Shown here piece after piece: positions 17,472 through 26,414 of a stretch of 64,000 bases of DNA (position 1 is its first letter; each line of letters opens with the position of its first letter). The stretch lies in NCBI RefSeq assembly GCF_003605475.1, contig NZ_RAHX01000001.1, forward strand, positions 1,488,001-1,552,000. The letters are read 5' to 3'. The position numbers and the translations under genes are program-made. The notes under the pieces are model-generated. The model searched no databases. It had not been told where the DNA came from and was given only the letters and a program-made list of their open reading frames with translations. The stretch is from Aurantiacibacter aquimixticola (GTDB lineage: Bacteria > Pseudomonadota > Alphaproteobacteria > Sphingomonadales > Sphingomonadaceae).

Positions 17472-18463
17472 ACATACTCGTCACCGGAGCCGCTGGCCTG
17501 ATCGGCGGCGAAGTCTGCGCGCGGCTGGCGGCGCACGGGCATCGCGTCACGGCCATGGTCCGCCGCAACCCCGAAGTGCGCGGCAATGATGGTGCGCTGG
17601 TAGAGGGGATCGAAACGCTTTCCGGCGATGTGACCCAGCCGCTTATGGGGCTGGAGCCCTCACCGCAGGACGTGGTGATCCACTGCGCCGCCAGCCTCGA
17701 ATTCGACGCGTCCGAAGGAGATCTGCGCGCGATCAATATCGAGGGCACGCGCAATGCGCTGGCTTTCGCGGAGGAGGCCGGTGCAGCCTTCCTTCACGTG
17801 AGCACCGCCTATGTCTGCGGAATGCGGGAAGGCGCGATTGCCGAAGGGCCGGTGCCTGAAGGCACGCAGTTTACCAATCGCTACGAAGCGAGCAAGGCTG
17901 CTGCTGAGCGTGTAGTGGCCGAGAGCGGCCTGCCCTTCGCCGTGGCCCGCCCTTCCATTGTGCTGGGCGACAGCGAGAGCGGCGCGATCCGGGATTTCCC
18001 CTCGCTCTGCAACGTTTTCCGCCTGATGGCGCGCGGCAAGGTGACGGTGTTTCCGGCGGCTGACGGCTCCACGCTCGATCTCGTGCCGATAGACCATGTC
18101 GCAGGCGGCATCGTCGCGCTGGCGGAACGGATGGGGGAAGCGAATGGCGGGCACTATCACCTCGTTGCAAATGACCCGCTACCGGCAGCGGCGCTGGCGC
18201 ATGGCGTGGCACGCGTTGCGCACTTTCCGGACCCGCGTGTCGTCGCGCCCGAGCACTACAATCCCGCCGAATTGCGCGGGGCGGAGCGGATGTTGGCGGC
18301 GCGGATGCTGGGAACATTCGGCGCCTATTTCACCCGCTCGCCGCGCTTCGAGGATGCGCGCTTTCGCGAGGTCACCGGCCTCGCCTGCGCGCCGACGGAC
18401 GATGCCTGGCTCGACCGCCTCATCGCCTATGGAATAGAGCGGGGCTATCTGCCCTCCGCCTGA
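17465..18463 (+). CDS. NAD-dependent epimerase/SDR-family protein
   Basis: About 332 residues. The N-terminal NAD(P)-binding motif is ILVTGAAGLIGGEV. There is an extended-SDR core with VSTAYVCG and the downstream YEASKAAAE (YxxxK catalytic pair), then a substrate-binding C-terminal part. It starts at a TTG inside the end of the ArsM-like gene, so translation is coupled. Context suggests it works on the sugar or nucleoside side of an arsenosugar-like product, but this is inference. It resembles the reductase domains of the thioester-reductase/epimerase superfamily. Confidence 0.78.
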   Translation: MLNILVTGAAGLIGGEVCARLAAHGHRVTAMVRRNPEVRGNDGALVEGIETLSGDVTQPLMGLEPSPQDVVIHCAASLEFDASEGDLRAINIEGTRNALAFAEEAGAAFLHVSTAYVCGMREGAIAEGPVPEGTQFTNRYEASKAAAERVVAESGLPFAVARPSIVLGDSESGAIRDFPSLCNVFRLMARGKVTVFPAADGSTLDLVPIDHVAGGIVALAERMGEANGGHYHLVANDPLPAAALAHGVARVAHFPDPRVVAPEHYNPAELRGAERMLAARMLGTFGAYFTRSPRFEDARFREVTGLACAPTDDAWLDRLIAYGIERGYLPSA

Positions 18464-18475
18464 TCGCCGGATCGT

Positions 18476-19198
18476 CTAGCGCACATCGGGATAATACTGC
18501 TCCAGCCGCTTCTTCGCGCCGAGGCCCCAGAGAATTCCGACTTTCAGATAAATCCAGTTGGCCTTCACCGCGCCCCACTCGGCGATGCGGCGGTCCGAGG
18601 TCTCGATGGTGCGGCGGACCAGCTTGACCCGGCCGAAGCGCGTCATGCGGATGCAGAGGTCCGCTTCTTCCATCACCTTCGCCTGCGGATCGCAGCCGCC
18701 GCATTCCAGGAATTGCGCGCGGCGGAAAAACATCGCGTGATCGCCGAACAGCAGGCGGCAGCCCTTCACAAAAAAGTGCGGACGAAAGAGCAGCGGCGCG
18801 TACCAGGTCTTGGCAAAATTGTGCGCCGTGGTGCCCCAGCGCGTCTTTTCCGGCCCGCGCAGTATTGGGGTGAACCCTGCAAGCGCTATGCCACCGTCCT
18901 GCAATGTGTCCGCGATGACGGCGACCATGTCGCGCGGCGGTTTGGTGTCGGCATGCAGGACGACGACCAGCTCGCCCCCTGCTGCCTCGACCCCGGCATT
19001 GATCTGCCGCCCGCGACCGGCCGCGGTTTCGACGATGCGCCACCCGGCATCGCGCGCCAGCCTGACCGAAGCATCCTCGCTCCCTCCATCGACCGCAACC
19101 ACCTCCAGCGGCTGCGGAGCGAGTTCGACGAGATGCGAAATGAGCGCAGGCAGAGCGCGCTCCTCGTTCAGCATCGGGATGACGATCGAGACGGTCAT
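18476..19198 (-). CDS. TIGR04283-type family 2 glycosyltransferase
   Basis: 240 residues, GT-A fold. It begins VSIVIPMLNEE and has AVDGGSEDAS, AGRGRQINAG and the DxD-like LHADTKPP, all characteristic of the TIGR04283 family, which is annotated as arsenosugar-biosynthesis associated. The later WGTTAHNF and FGDHAMFFRR segments fit as well. The start overlaps the upstream TIGR04282-type gene in an ATGA. The pair is transcribed towards the ArsM-SDR genes. The acceptor is unknown. Confidence 0.87.
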   Translation of the reverse strand: MTVSIVIPMLNEERALPALISHLVELAPQPLEVVAVDGGSEDASVRLARDAGWRIVETAAGRGRQINAGVEAAGGELVVVLHADTKPPRDMVAVIADTLQDGGIALAGFTPILRGPEKTRWGTTAHNFAKTWYAPLLFRPHFFVKGCRLLFGDHAMFFRRAQFLECGGCDPQAKVMEEADLCIRMTRFGRVKLVRRTIETSDRRIAEWGAVKANWIYLKVGILWGLGAKKRLEQYYPDVR

Positions 19199-19776
19199 GC
19201 CGTTAAATCGGGCCAGCGGTCAAGATCCTCGGGCCGGTCGCAGTCGCTGAGCGTTTCGAGGACGCGATAGCGCACTTCTCTGTCCCTCAGCGCCCTTTCG
19301 GTGTCCCTCAGCACCGTTTCCGTGCCCCACGCCATATCGGCGAAAAGAAACGGCATTTCTTGCGTAAAACCAAGCAGATAGTAACCGCCATCTGCCGCCG
19401 GACCGATCACAGCATCATTTTCGCCCAACGCCTTTGCAGCTTCACGCAGATGCCGTGCGGCCAGATCCGGCACATCGCCGCCGAGCAGAATTGCCGGAGC
19501 CGGAACGCGGCCCAACCGCTCGCCGAGATCGCCCTCCCCCTGCTCCTCCAGCGGCACGTCATCGCCCAACCATTCGGTAAACGCACCGTGTTCTGCCCCA
19601 GTCGTCCAGACTGCGAAGGGCAGTCCACTTTCGCAGATGGTTCCGAGCGTCCGTTCCACCAGTCGGCGGTGTAGGTCGGCCGCCCCCTCTTCGCCCAGAG
19701 CGGGAATCAGCCGCGTCTTCGCCAGACCCGGCCGCGGGTACTTGGCGAACAGCGCGATTGTGGGAGGCGGCGTCAT
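19195..19776 (-). CDS. TIGR04282-type arsenosugar-associated glycosyltransferase
   Basis: 193 residues of the nucleotidyltransferase-like GT-A fold. FAKYPRPGLAKTRL at the N-terminus, GGDVPDL and GPAADGGYYLLGF are the TIGR04282 signatures. It is coupled by ATGA to the TIGR04283-type gene; these two families routinely co-occur. Together with the ArsM-like and radical SAM genes nearby, they argue for production of a glycosylated organoarsenical or a related small molecule. Confidence 0.87.
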   Translation of the reverse strand: MTPPPTIALFAKYPRPGLAKTRLIPALGEEGAADLHRRLVERTLGTICESGLPFAVWTTGAEHGAFTEWLGDDVPLEEQGEGDLGERLGRVPAPAILLGGDVPDLAARHLREAAKALGENDAVIGPAADGGYYLLGFTQEMPFLFADMAWGTETVLRDTERALRDREVRYRVLETLSDCDRPEDLDRWPDLTA

Positions 19777-19880
19777 CCCCGCCGTCCTACCCGGCGGCCA
19801 CCTTGTGTCAAAGCCATGTCTCGTCTAGCCTGATATCAGGTTCCCGCTCTTTCGGCGGGTGAGATTTTGGAAAGAAAGTC

Positions 19881-21059
19881 ATGGCGGATCACTCTCCGCC
19901 GGATGGACGCGACAGGGCCGGTGGGTCGGCAGGCAAGCGCAAGAGCCGCCACCCCGATGCGAAACAGGGCCGCAAGCGCGCTCCCGGCGATGGCAGGACG
20001 AAAGGCCCATCCCCCGGCGGATGGCGTCGGCCGCCGCACCAATCCTATCGGCAGGCCTATGCGGCCATCGACCTCGGCACCAACAATTGCCGCCTGCTCA
20101 TCGCGCGCCCCTCCGACGAGAATTTCGTCGTGATCGACGCCTTCAGTCGCGTGGTGCGCCTCGGCGAAGGCCTGGCGCAGACCGGACGGCTGTCCGACGC
20201 AGCGATGGACCGTGCGCTTGGCGCCCTCAAGGTCTGCGCCGACAAGCTGCGAAAGCGCGGCGTACATCTCGCGCGTTCGGTGGCCACCGAAGCCTGCCGC
20301 CGTGCCGAGAACGGCGAGGCTTTTATCGAGCGGGTGCAGGATGAAACCGGCATCGTGCTCGACATCATAAGCGCGCAGGAAGAAGCGCGGCTCGCCGTGC
20401 TCGGCTGTCACATCCTGCTGGAAGACGGGCGCGGCCCGGCGGTCATTTTCGATATCGGCGGCGGATCGACCGAGCTGGTGCTGATCGAGCCGGGCGCGCC
20501 CGTTCCACGCATTCTCGACTGGCAGAGCGTGCCCTGGGGCGTGGTTTCGCTTACCGAAACGGTCGGCCAAGAAACCGGCGGTGAGGCCGCGCGGCTGGCG
20601 CGCTATGCCGAAATGAAGCGGCTGGTCCGCGAAAGCTTCGCCGAGTTCGCCGAACGGATCGAGCAGCACAAGGCACAGGATCAGCGCCTGCTCGGCACCA
20701 GCGGCACCGTCACCACGCTTGCTTCCGTGCATCTCGGCCTGCCGCAATACGATCGCAAACAGGTGGACGGTCTGATCGTGCCGACCGATGCGATGCGCGA
20801 AATTTCCCAGCGCCTTGCCGCCATGTCGCCCGCCGATCGCAGCCAGCTCGATTGTATCGGCCAGGACCGTGCCGAACTGGTCGTAGCGGGTTGTGCAATC
20901 CTCGAGGCCATCCTCGAAATATGGGACGCACCACGCCTCGGCGTTGCGGATCGCGGCATTCGCGAGGGCATCTTGCGCAGCCTCATGTCGACCGATGCGG
21001 AAGGCATGGAAACGCAGGCTGCGCTGCGCCGCCTCAAGCAGGGAACCGCAGGACAATGA
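19881..21059 (+). CDS. Ppx/GppA family exopolyphosphatase/pppGpp phosphatase
   Basis: 392 residues. After a basic, probably disordered leader of about 55 residues comes the actin-like ASKHA domain: YAAIDLGTNNCRLLIA (phosphate 1), RLGEGLAQTGRLS, SVATEACRRAENG and FDIGGGSTELV (phosphate 2). It hydrolyses polyphosphate or pppGpp, which ties it to the stringent and phosphate response. The C-terminal HD-like extension of E. coli Ppx is absent. It overlaps rlmE by ATGA. A small GC hairpin lies just upstream (around 19845-19861). Confidence 0.92.
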   Translation: MADHSPPDGRDRAGGSAGKRKSRHPDAKQGRKRAPGDGRTKGPSPGGWRRPPHQSYRQAYAAIDLGTNNCRLLIARPSDENFVVIDAFSRVVRLGEGLAQTGRLSDAAMDRALGALKVCADKLRKRGVHLARSVATEACRRAENGEAFIERVQDETGIVLDIISAQEEARLAVLGCHILLEDGRGPAVIFDIGGGSTELVLIEPGAPVPRILDWQSVPWGVVSLTETVGQETGGEAARLARYAEMKRLVRESFAEFAERIEQHKAQDQRLLGTSGTVTTLASVHLGLPQYDRKQVDGLIVPTDAMREISQRLAAMSPADRSQLDCIGQDRAELVVAGCAILEAILEIWDAPRLGVADRGIREGILRSLMSTDAEGMETQAALRRLKQGTAGQ

Positions 21060-21727
21060 GCCGTTCCGGACAGGACTCCCAGCGACGGCTCAAGAGCTCC
21101 AAGAAGCGCAAAGCCAGCTCGCAGCGCTGGTTGGAGCGGCAGCTGAATGACCCTTATGTGAAAAAGGCAAAAGACGAGGGCTGGCGAAGCAGGGCGGCCT
21201 TCAAGCTGATCGAGCTCGACGATCGGTTCGGACTGGTCAAGGGATCGAAGCGCGTCGTCGATCTCGGCATTGCGCCCGGCGGCTGGGCGCAGGTCGTCCG
21301 CAAACGCGCGCCACAGGCGACGGTGGTCGGCATCGACTATCTCGAAACCGAACCGATCGACGGCGTTACGATCCTGCAAATGGACTTCATGGACGAGGGC
21401 GCGCCCGCCGCGCTGGAGGAGGCGCTGGGCGGCCCGGCCGATCTCGTCCTGTCGGACATGGCGGCGAACACAGTCGGTCACAAGCAGACGGACCACTTGC
21501 GGACCATGGCGCTGGTCGAGGCGGCCGCGTGGTTCGCCGTCGAGAATCTGACCAAGGGCGGCGCATTTCTCGCCAAGGGGTTTGCGGGCGGGACGGACAA
21601 GGATCTGCTCGATCTGCTGAAGAAGCACTTCACGAGTGTCAAACACGCCAAGCCCCCCGCCAGCCGCAAGGGATCGAGCGAATGGTATGTGGTGGCGCAG
21701 GGCTTCAAGGGTCGCTCCGACGCCTGA
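21056..21727 (+). CDS. rlmE: 23S rRNA 2'-O-ribose methyltransferase RlmE (FtsJ)
   Basis: 223 residues. It methylates U2552 of 23S rRNA in the large-subunit A-loop. Motifs: RSRAAFKLIELDDRF with catalytic Lys, VVDLGIAPGGWAQV for SAM, the catalytic Asp in LVLSDMAANTVGH, and the Lys and Glu in KGFAGGTD and SSEWYVVA. The start is the ATG in the ATGA overlap with ppx/gppA; the longer open frame upstream is an artefact of the overlapping gene. A strong terminator follows. Confidence 0.96.
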   Translation: MSRSGQDSQRRLKSSKKRKASSQRWLERQLNDPYVKKAKDEGWRSRAAFKLIELDDRFGLVKGSKRVVDLGIAPGGWAQVVRKRAPQATVVGIDYLETEPIDGVTILQMDFMDEGAPAALEEALGGPADLVLSDMAANTVGHKQTDHLRTMALVEAAAWFAVENLTKGGAFLAKGFAGGTDKDLLDLLKKHFTSVKHAKPPASRKGSSEWYVVAQGFKGRSDA

Positions 21728-21775
21728 TGCGCAAAGAAAAAGCCCCGGCGCTGACCGGGGCTTTTTCTTTGCGCA
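21728..21775. terminator. long perfect-stem terminator after rlmE
   Basis: A 21-bp perfect inverted repeat (21728-21748 and 21755-21775) with a 6-nt loop. Its core is GCCCCGG/CCGGGGC flanked by A-rich and T-rich arms. It serves rlmE and the convergent cytochrome c gene. Confidence 0.92.
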
Positions 21776-21786
21776 GACGAAGGCGA

Positions 21787-22458
21787 TCAGGTGCCGGGAT
21801 TTTCCGCCACGGGCTGCTCGTCGCCCATCGCACCGGCTGCCTCGATGGCCGAGGGATCGGCACCGTCGACTGCGCCCGGACCTTCACCCGGCGCATCGAC
21901 CTCGTCGCCAGCTTCGGTCTCGGCTTCGACATATTCGGGGAGTGCAAGATTGCTGCCGTTCTGGTTCATATACAGCATGACGTTGGCCCGGTCTTCCGCG
22001 CTGCTGAGTCCGGCGAAGCTCATCTTCGTGCCATTGGCGTAACCGCGCGGGCTGAGAAGCCAAGCGCTCATTTCTTCCCAAGTCCAATTGCCGCCCTTTT
22101 CGGCGAGCGCGCTGGAATAGGCGAAACCCGCATCCTGCCCGGCGATGGGCGATCCCATCACACCGTGGAGATTGGGGCCGATACCGGCCGGTCCGCCTTG
22201 GGCGATCGAATGGCAGGCCGTGCATTTGGCAAACACGGCCTCACCTGCCTCTGCGGAGCCTTCCGCCAGAAGCTGTGCCAGCGGCGGTCCGCTATCGGCG
22301 GCCGCGCCTTCTTCAGGCGCATCGATGCAGTAGCCACAAACCTCAGGCGGCTCCGCGTTACCGCCATGGAAATACATTCCGGCGACGATGGAACTACCCA
22401 GCGCGATGCCGCAGCTGGCGAGAACCCAGCCAAAAGTGGTATTGAGACGGTCGTTCAT
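21787..22458 (-). CDS. membrane-anchored cytochrome c (CycM-like)
   Basis: 223 residues. An uncleaved N-terminal helix (about 9-30) anchors a periplasmic class I cytochrome c with heme site CTACH, the PAGIGPNLHG segment and the axial Met in GTKMSFAGL. Such proteins shuttle electrons between the bc1 complex and oxidases. A second Cys pair (CGYC, about 41-44) precedes the heme domain. The last 50 or so residues form an unusual acidic Glu/Asp/Pro/Ala tail after the cytochrome fold. It is divergent from pheA. Confidence 0.88.
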   Translation of the reverse strand: MNDRLNTTFGWVLASCGIALGSSIVAGMYFHGGNAEPPEVCGYCIDAPEEGAAADSGPPLAQLLAEGSAEAGEAVFAKCTACHSIAQGGPAGIGPNLHGVMGSPIAGQDAGFAYSSALAEKGGNWTWEEMSAWLLSPRGYANGTKMSFAGLSSAEDRANVMLYMNQNGSNLALPEYVEAETEAGDEVDAPGEGPGAVDGADPSAIEAAGAMGDEQPVAENPGT

Positions 22459-22577
22459 GATTGCAGTCGTTCTTCAGCCATTCCGGTGTGTGAGCGCGCT
22501 CTAATGTCCAGCGGCTAGGCGCGCAAGGGCGTAAAGCGGCTTGTTCGCCTGCCGCAGCGAAGCTAGCGACGCAGGCG

Positions 22578-23471
22578 ATGGACAGCTTCCCAGCCCCTGC
22601 CAGAGAAATGGTCGAAACCATGCGGCGTTCCGCAGCAGACGAACCCGCGCGCGCCATCGCGTTCCAGGGCTCGCCCGGCGCCAATTCCCACAGCGCGGCG
22701 ATGAATTGGGCGCCCGAAGCACTGCCGCTGCCCTGTTTCAGCTTCGCCGCCGCCATAGACGCGGTGAAGAATGGCGATGCGGGTTGCGCGATGATCCCGA
22801 TCGAAAATTCGCAGGCCGGGCGCGTGGCGGACATCCATTTCCTGCTGCCCGAAAGCGGCCTGTCCATCGTCGGCGAATATTTCATGCCGATACACCACGC
22901 GCTGATGGCGCTGTCCGACGGTCCGTTCAAGGCGGCCTACAGCCACCCGCATGCCCTCAGCCAGAGCAGGCATTATCTGCGGGAGCGCGGCATCGTCCCG
23001 CTCAGCCACGCAGATACGGCAGGCGCAGCGGCCCATGTGGCGCAGGCCGGCGACCCGGATATTGCAGCGATCGCACCCGAAATCGCAGCCGATCTCTACG
23101 GCTTGAAAATCGTCGACCGCAATGTCGAGGATACAACCGACAACACCACCCGCTTCGTCGTGCTGGCGAAGGATCCACTCGATCCTGCAACGCTGGCCGG
23201 TCAGGATGCGATGACCACCTTCGTCTTCGCTGTGAAGAACATTCCTGCCGCGCTTTACAAGGCGATGGGTGGTTTTGCGACCAATGGCGTCAACATGACC
23301 AAGCTGGAAAGCTATCAGAAGGGCGCGAGTTTTGCCGCCAGCATGTTCTTTGCCGATATCGTCGGCGCGCCGGGCGATCCGGCGGTCGACCGTGCATTGG
23401 AGGAACTTGCCTTTCACTGCGAGGAGGTCCGCATGTTCGGCAGCTATCCCCTGGCGCGCAAGCGGGGCTGA
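22578..23471 (+). CDS. pheA: prephenate dehydratase
   Basis: 297 residues. It converts prephenate to phenylpyruvate for phenylalanine synthesis. The catalytic domain has AFQGSPGANSHSA, MIPIENSQAGRV and the catalytic TTRFV. A C-terminal ACT domain (about 205-290) has KNIPAALYKAMGGFATNGVNMTKLES for Phe feedback. It is monofunctional, with no chorismate mutase domain. aroC of the same pathway lies elsewhere in this window, not linked. Confidence 0.95.
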   Translation: MDSFPAPAREMVETMRRSAADEPARAIAFQGSPGANSHSAAMNWAPEALPLPCFSFAAAIDAVKNGDAGCAMIPIENSQAGRVADIHFLLPESGLSIVGEYFMPIHHALMALSDGPFKAAYSHPHALSQSRHYLRERGIVPLSHADTAGAAAHVAQAGDPDIAAIAPEIAADLYGLKIVDRNVEDTTDNTTRFVVLAKDPLDPATLAGQDAMTTFVFAVKNIPAALYKAMGGFATNGVNMTKLESYQKGASFAASMFFADIVGAPGDPAVDRALEELAFHCEEVRMFGSYPLARKRG

Positions 23472-23527
23472 CGGATGGTGAATGCCAAGGCGTTGCGTCG
23501 TGCGCGCCGCCATGTCACACAGCCCTT

Positions 23528-24190
23528 GTGACGACGGGTCAGGGGACAGATGCGCTACCGGCGCGAGGGGACGATTTTGCGCAGGCCTGGCGCGAGATGC
23601 GCGCCGACGACTCCATCCAGTTCGCCGAAGTCGATATGCCCGATCAGCCGCCGCCACCCGATTGGCTGGTGCGTTTCATGGAATGGCTCGCCACGGTGTT
23701 CGAACCCGTGGGCCTCCTCTTCGTCGCCATGTGGCCGGTCCTTATGTGGGTGCTGATCGCCGCTGGCGTGGCGCTGCTCGCTTTCGGGCTATGGCGCACC
23801 TTCGCGCCCGAAGCAGGTGCCCGTCGGCGCAAGCGCGCGGCAGAGGAGGAGGCCTGGGTCCCCGATGAGCGCGAGGCGTTGGCCCTGCTGGAAGAGGCGG
23901 ATCGCCTCGCTGCCGAGGGCCGCTATGACGAGGCGACGCACTTATTGCTCAAGCGGTCGGTCGGCCAGATCGCCGAGGCAAGGCCCGATATCGTCGAGCC
24001 GTCGAGCACAGCGCGCGAACTCTCGGCAGAGCCGCGCATTCCCGACGATGCGCGCACCGCTTTTTCGGTGATCGCGGGGCGGGTGGAACGCAGCCTGTTC
24101 GCGCTCACCAAATTGTCTTCCGACGATTGGGCGGCGGCGCGTGCGGCCTATGCCGAATTCGCCTTGCAGCAAAAGGCGCTTGCCGCGTGA
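23528..24190 (+). CDS. DUF4129-type protein of the MoxR operon
   Basis: About 220 residues. A short proline-rich region leads to a transmembrane helix at about 65-90 (LMWVLIAAGVALLAFGLW). A cytoplasmic DUF4129-like domain follows, with EALALLEEADRLAAEGRYDEATHLLLKRSV. The start is uncertain: a GTG at 23528 is used because no ATG lies near it. The stop overlaps the next gene in a GTGA. In MoxR operons this protein class often carries the vWA/transglutaminase partner function, but its own role is unknown. Confidence 0.7.
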   Translation: MTTGQGTDALPARGDDFAQAWREMRADDSIQFAEVDMPDQPPPPDWLVRFMEWLATVFEPVGLLFVAMWPVLMWVLIAAGVALLAFGLWRTFAPEAGARRRKRAAEEEAWVPDEREALALLEEADRLAAEGRYDEATHLLLKRSVGQIAEARPDIVEPSSTARELSAEPRIPDDARTAFSVIAGRVERSLFALTKLSSDDWAAARAAYAEFALQQKALAA

Positions 24191-25449
24191 CCCGCCAGCG
24201 CAGCCCCTTCCGTCCCGTCGTGGTGCTCGGCCTGCTCGGTGTCGGCGTGTTCGCGTTTCTCCTAATGCTCTACGCGCTCGCGCAGGGCTGGACGGGACAG
24301 AACGAACGCGATGGCGGCGCGCATGCCGCGTCCAACGGACTGACGGGCTATGCAGGTCTTGCTCAGATGCTGGAAGGCAGCGGTTACGATGTCGAGCTGT
24401 CCCGCGCACGGTCGTCTTACGACAGTTACGGGCTGCTCGTTCTGACCCCGCCGCTCTATGCGGATCCCGAAGAGCTTGCCGAGATCATCGAGCAGCGGCG
24501 CGATGCCGATACCGGGCCCACTCTGGTCATCATGCCGAAATGGGCTGCATTCGCCATTCCCGAACAGATGGATGTCGAGGCCGAGGAAGGCTGGGTGTTC
24601 ATATCCGATGCGACCAGTCCCGACTGGTTTTCGGACCTCGCTTTTTTCGATGGCGGAGAACTGGCCGTCGGCGAAACGGGCGGATGGAACGCCTTTGGTG
24701 ACAATGGCTCCGTGCCCGATGGCGAGCGTGTGCAGGCCCTGACCGAGCAGCCCGACCGGGCGCTTGGCGCCGTGGTGCTGGACAGCGAAGGCGACCTGCT
24801 CGCCGGAACCCTGCCGCCGCAGTGGGAAGGCGGCGATTACGATTATGCGCCCTATCCCACTGTAGTCGTCTTCGAACCCGACCTGATGAACAATTACGGT
24901 CTGGGAGAGCAGGAACGCGCTCGGCTAGCCATGCAGCTAGTGGAAACGGCCATGGGCGGCGAGCCCGACCTGCCCGTCATCTTCGACCTCACCCTGCCCG
25001 GCCTAGGCGCGAGCGAGAACCTGCTCACCCTCGCCTTTCGCCCCCCGTTTCTGGCTGCGACATTGTGCCTGTTGCTTGCGGCGCTGGTGATCGGCTGGCG
25101 CGCTTTCCGCCGTTTCGGCCCGCCCGTGGCCGAGGCACCTGCAATGGCGCGCGGCAAGCGCCAGCTGGCGCAGAACGGCGCGGCGCTGATCGCTCGGGTG
25201 AAGCGCTTCCACCTGCTGGCGGATCCCTATGCCGCGCTGATGGGCAAGCGGATCGCCGACTCGCTCGGCATTCGGGAGGCCAATCCCGAGCTTCGGGCGA
25301 ACGCAATCGACGCGGCGCTGGAACGGCGCGGACATGACGGACCCGGCTTCGCCGCGCGGGCCGACATCCTGCGCAAGGCCGACAGCCCCGGTGACATCAT
25401 TCGCGCCGCGCGCGCACTCAAATCCCTCGAAAGGACGCTGAATCAATGA
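24187..25449 (+). CDS. DUF4350 domain membrane protein
   Basis: 420 residues. A first transmembrane helix (about 10-32), a large extracytoplasmic or soluble DUF4350 domain ([24 protein letters not shown]), a second helix around 280-300 and a cytoplasmic tail. The start is the GTG in a GTGA overlap with the upstream gene. It precedes moxR with an ATGA overlap. Function unknown; the family is a standard partner of MoxR/DUF58 systems. Confidence 0.8.
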   Translation: MTRQRSPFRPVVVLGLLGVGVFAFLLMLYALAQGWTGQNERDGGAHAASNGLTGYAGLAQMLEGSGYDVELSRARSSYDSYGLLVLTPPLYADPEELAEIIEQRRDADTGPTLVIMPKWAAFAIPEQMDVEAEEGWVFISDATSPDWFSDLAFFDGGELAVGETGGWNAFGDNGSVPDGERVQALTEQPDRALGAVVLDSEGDLLAGTLPPQWEGGDYDYAPYPTVVVFEPDLMNNYGLGEQERARLAMQLVETAMGGEPDLPVIFDLTLPGLGASENLLTLAFRPPFLAATLCLLLAALVIGWRAFRRFGPPVAEAPAMARGKRQLAQNGAALIARVKRFHLLADPYAALMGKRIADSLGIREANPELRANAIDAALERRGHDGPGFAARADILRKADSPGDIIRAARALKSLERTLNQ

Positions 25450-26408
25450 CAATGACCCTTGAACAGACCGCCGAGCTTGCGGGTGCGATCCGCAGCGAAG
25501 TGGGCAAGGCCATCGTCGGCATGGACGACACGATCGAACACCTGCTGATTGCGCTTGTCGCGCAGGGTCACGTCCTGCTCGAAGGCCCGCCGGGCACGGC
25601 CAAGACCTTCCTTGCCAATTGTTTCGCCCACGCCACGGGCCTCGATTTCGGGCGCATCCAGTTCACGCCGGACCTGCTGCCTGGCGACATTCTCGGCTCC
25701 AATCTGTTCAACTTCCAGACCAGCCAGTTCACCCTGACGCGCGGACCGATCTTCTGCGAACTGCTGCTGGCGGACGAAATCAACCGCACGCCGCCCAAGA
25801 CGCAGGCGGCGCTACTGGAAGCCATGCAGGAACGTCGGGTGACGCTCGATGGCGAAAGCCACGCGCTCGGCGATTTCTTCATGGTGGTGGCAACCCAGAA
25901 CCCGATCGAGAACCAGGGTGTCTATCCGCTGCCCGAAGCCCAGCTCGATCGTTTCGCCTTCAAACTGCTGATCCCTTATCCAAGTGCCGAGGAAGAGGCG
26001 AAGATCGTCTCCCGTTTCGGCGAGCGCAGCGGGCCGCAGAAGCCCGCCGATTTCGGAATTGCGCAGATTGCCTCGCCCGACGCCATCGCCGGCGCGCAGG
26101 CCGCCGTGAAACAGGTTACGCTGGCGCCTGAAATCATCGAATATGCCGTGTCGCTCGTGCGCGCGACCCGCGAAAGCGCCGATCTGGCGGGCGGTGCATC
26201 TCCGCGTGCAGCCGTGCTGTTGTCCAACGCTGCGCGGGCCCGCGCAGCATTGCAGGGCCGCAATTACGTGATCCCCGACGATGTGAAGGCCTTGGCGACA
26301 GCAACGCTGCGACATCGTCTGATGCTCTCTCCGGCGGCCGAGATCGAAGGCAAGCTGGTGGAAGATCTCGTTTCCGGACTGATCGACGAAACCGAGGCGC
26401 CGCGCTAA
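25446..26408 (+). CDS. MoxR family AAA+ ATPase
   Basis: 320 residues. Walker A is GPPGTAKT (near 45), Walker [24 protein letters not shown], sensor 1 in [11 protein letters not shown], and a C-terminal lid. MoxR ATPases act as chaperones that activate or insert cofactors into partner complexes, usually with vWA proteins. Here the partner is most likely the next gene (DUF58). It is coupled to DUF4350 by ATGA. Confidence 0.94.
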   Translation: MTMTLEQTAELAGAIRSEVGKAIVGMDDTIEHLLIALVAQGHVLLEGPPGTAKTFLANCFAHATGLDFGRIQFTPDLLPGDILGSNLFNFQTSQFTLTRGPIFCELLLADEINRTPPKTQAALLEAMQERRVTLDGESHALGDFFMVVATQNPIENQGVYPLPEAQLDRFAFKLLIPYPSAEEEAKIVSRFGERSGPQKPADFGIAQIASPDAIAGAQAAVKQVTLAPEIIEYAVSLVRATRESADLAGGASPRAAVLLSNAARARAALQGRNYVIPDDVKALATATLRHRLMLSPAAEIEGKLVEDLVSGLIDETEAPR

Positions 26409-26414
26409 CTCACG

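Noticed and set aside
21042..21065. GGAAC-N15-CGTT inside the ppx/rlmE junction
   Set aside because: The spacer is 15 nt, outside the 16-17 range, and the site is in coding sequence.
22541..23527. N-terminal half of a long frame ahead of the DUF4129 gene
   Set aside because: It runs through pheA in another frame; the translated part has no protein-like features. Only the portion from about 23528 is a gene.
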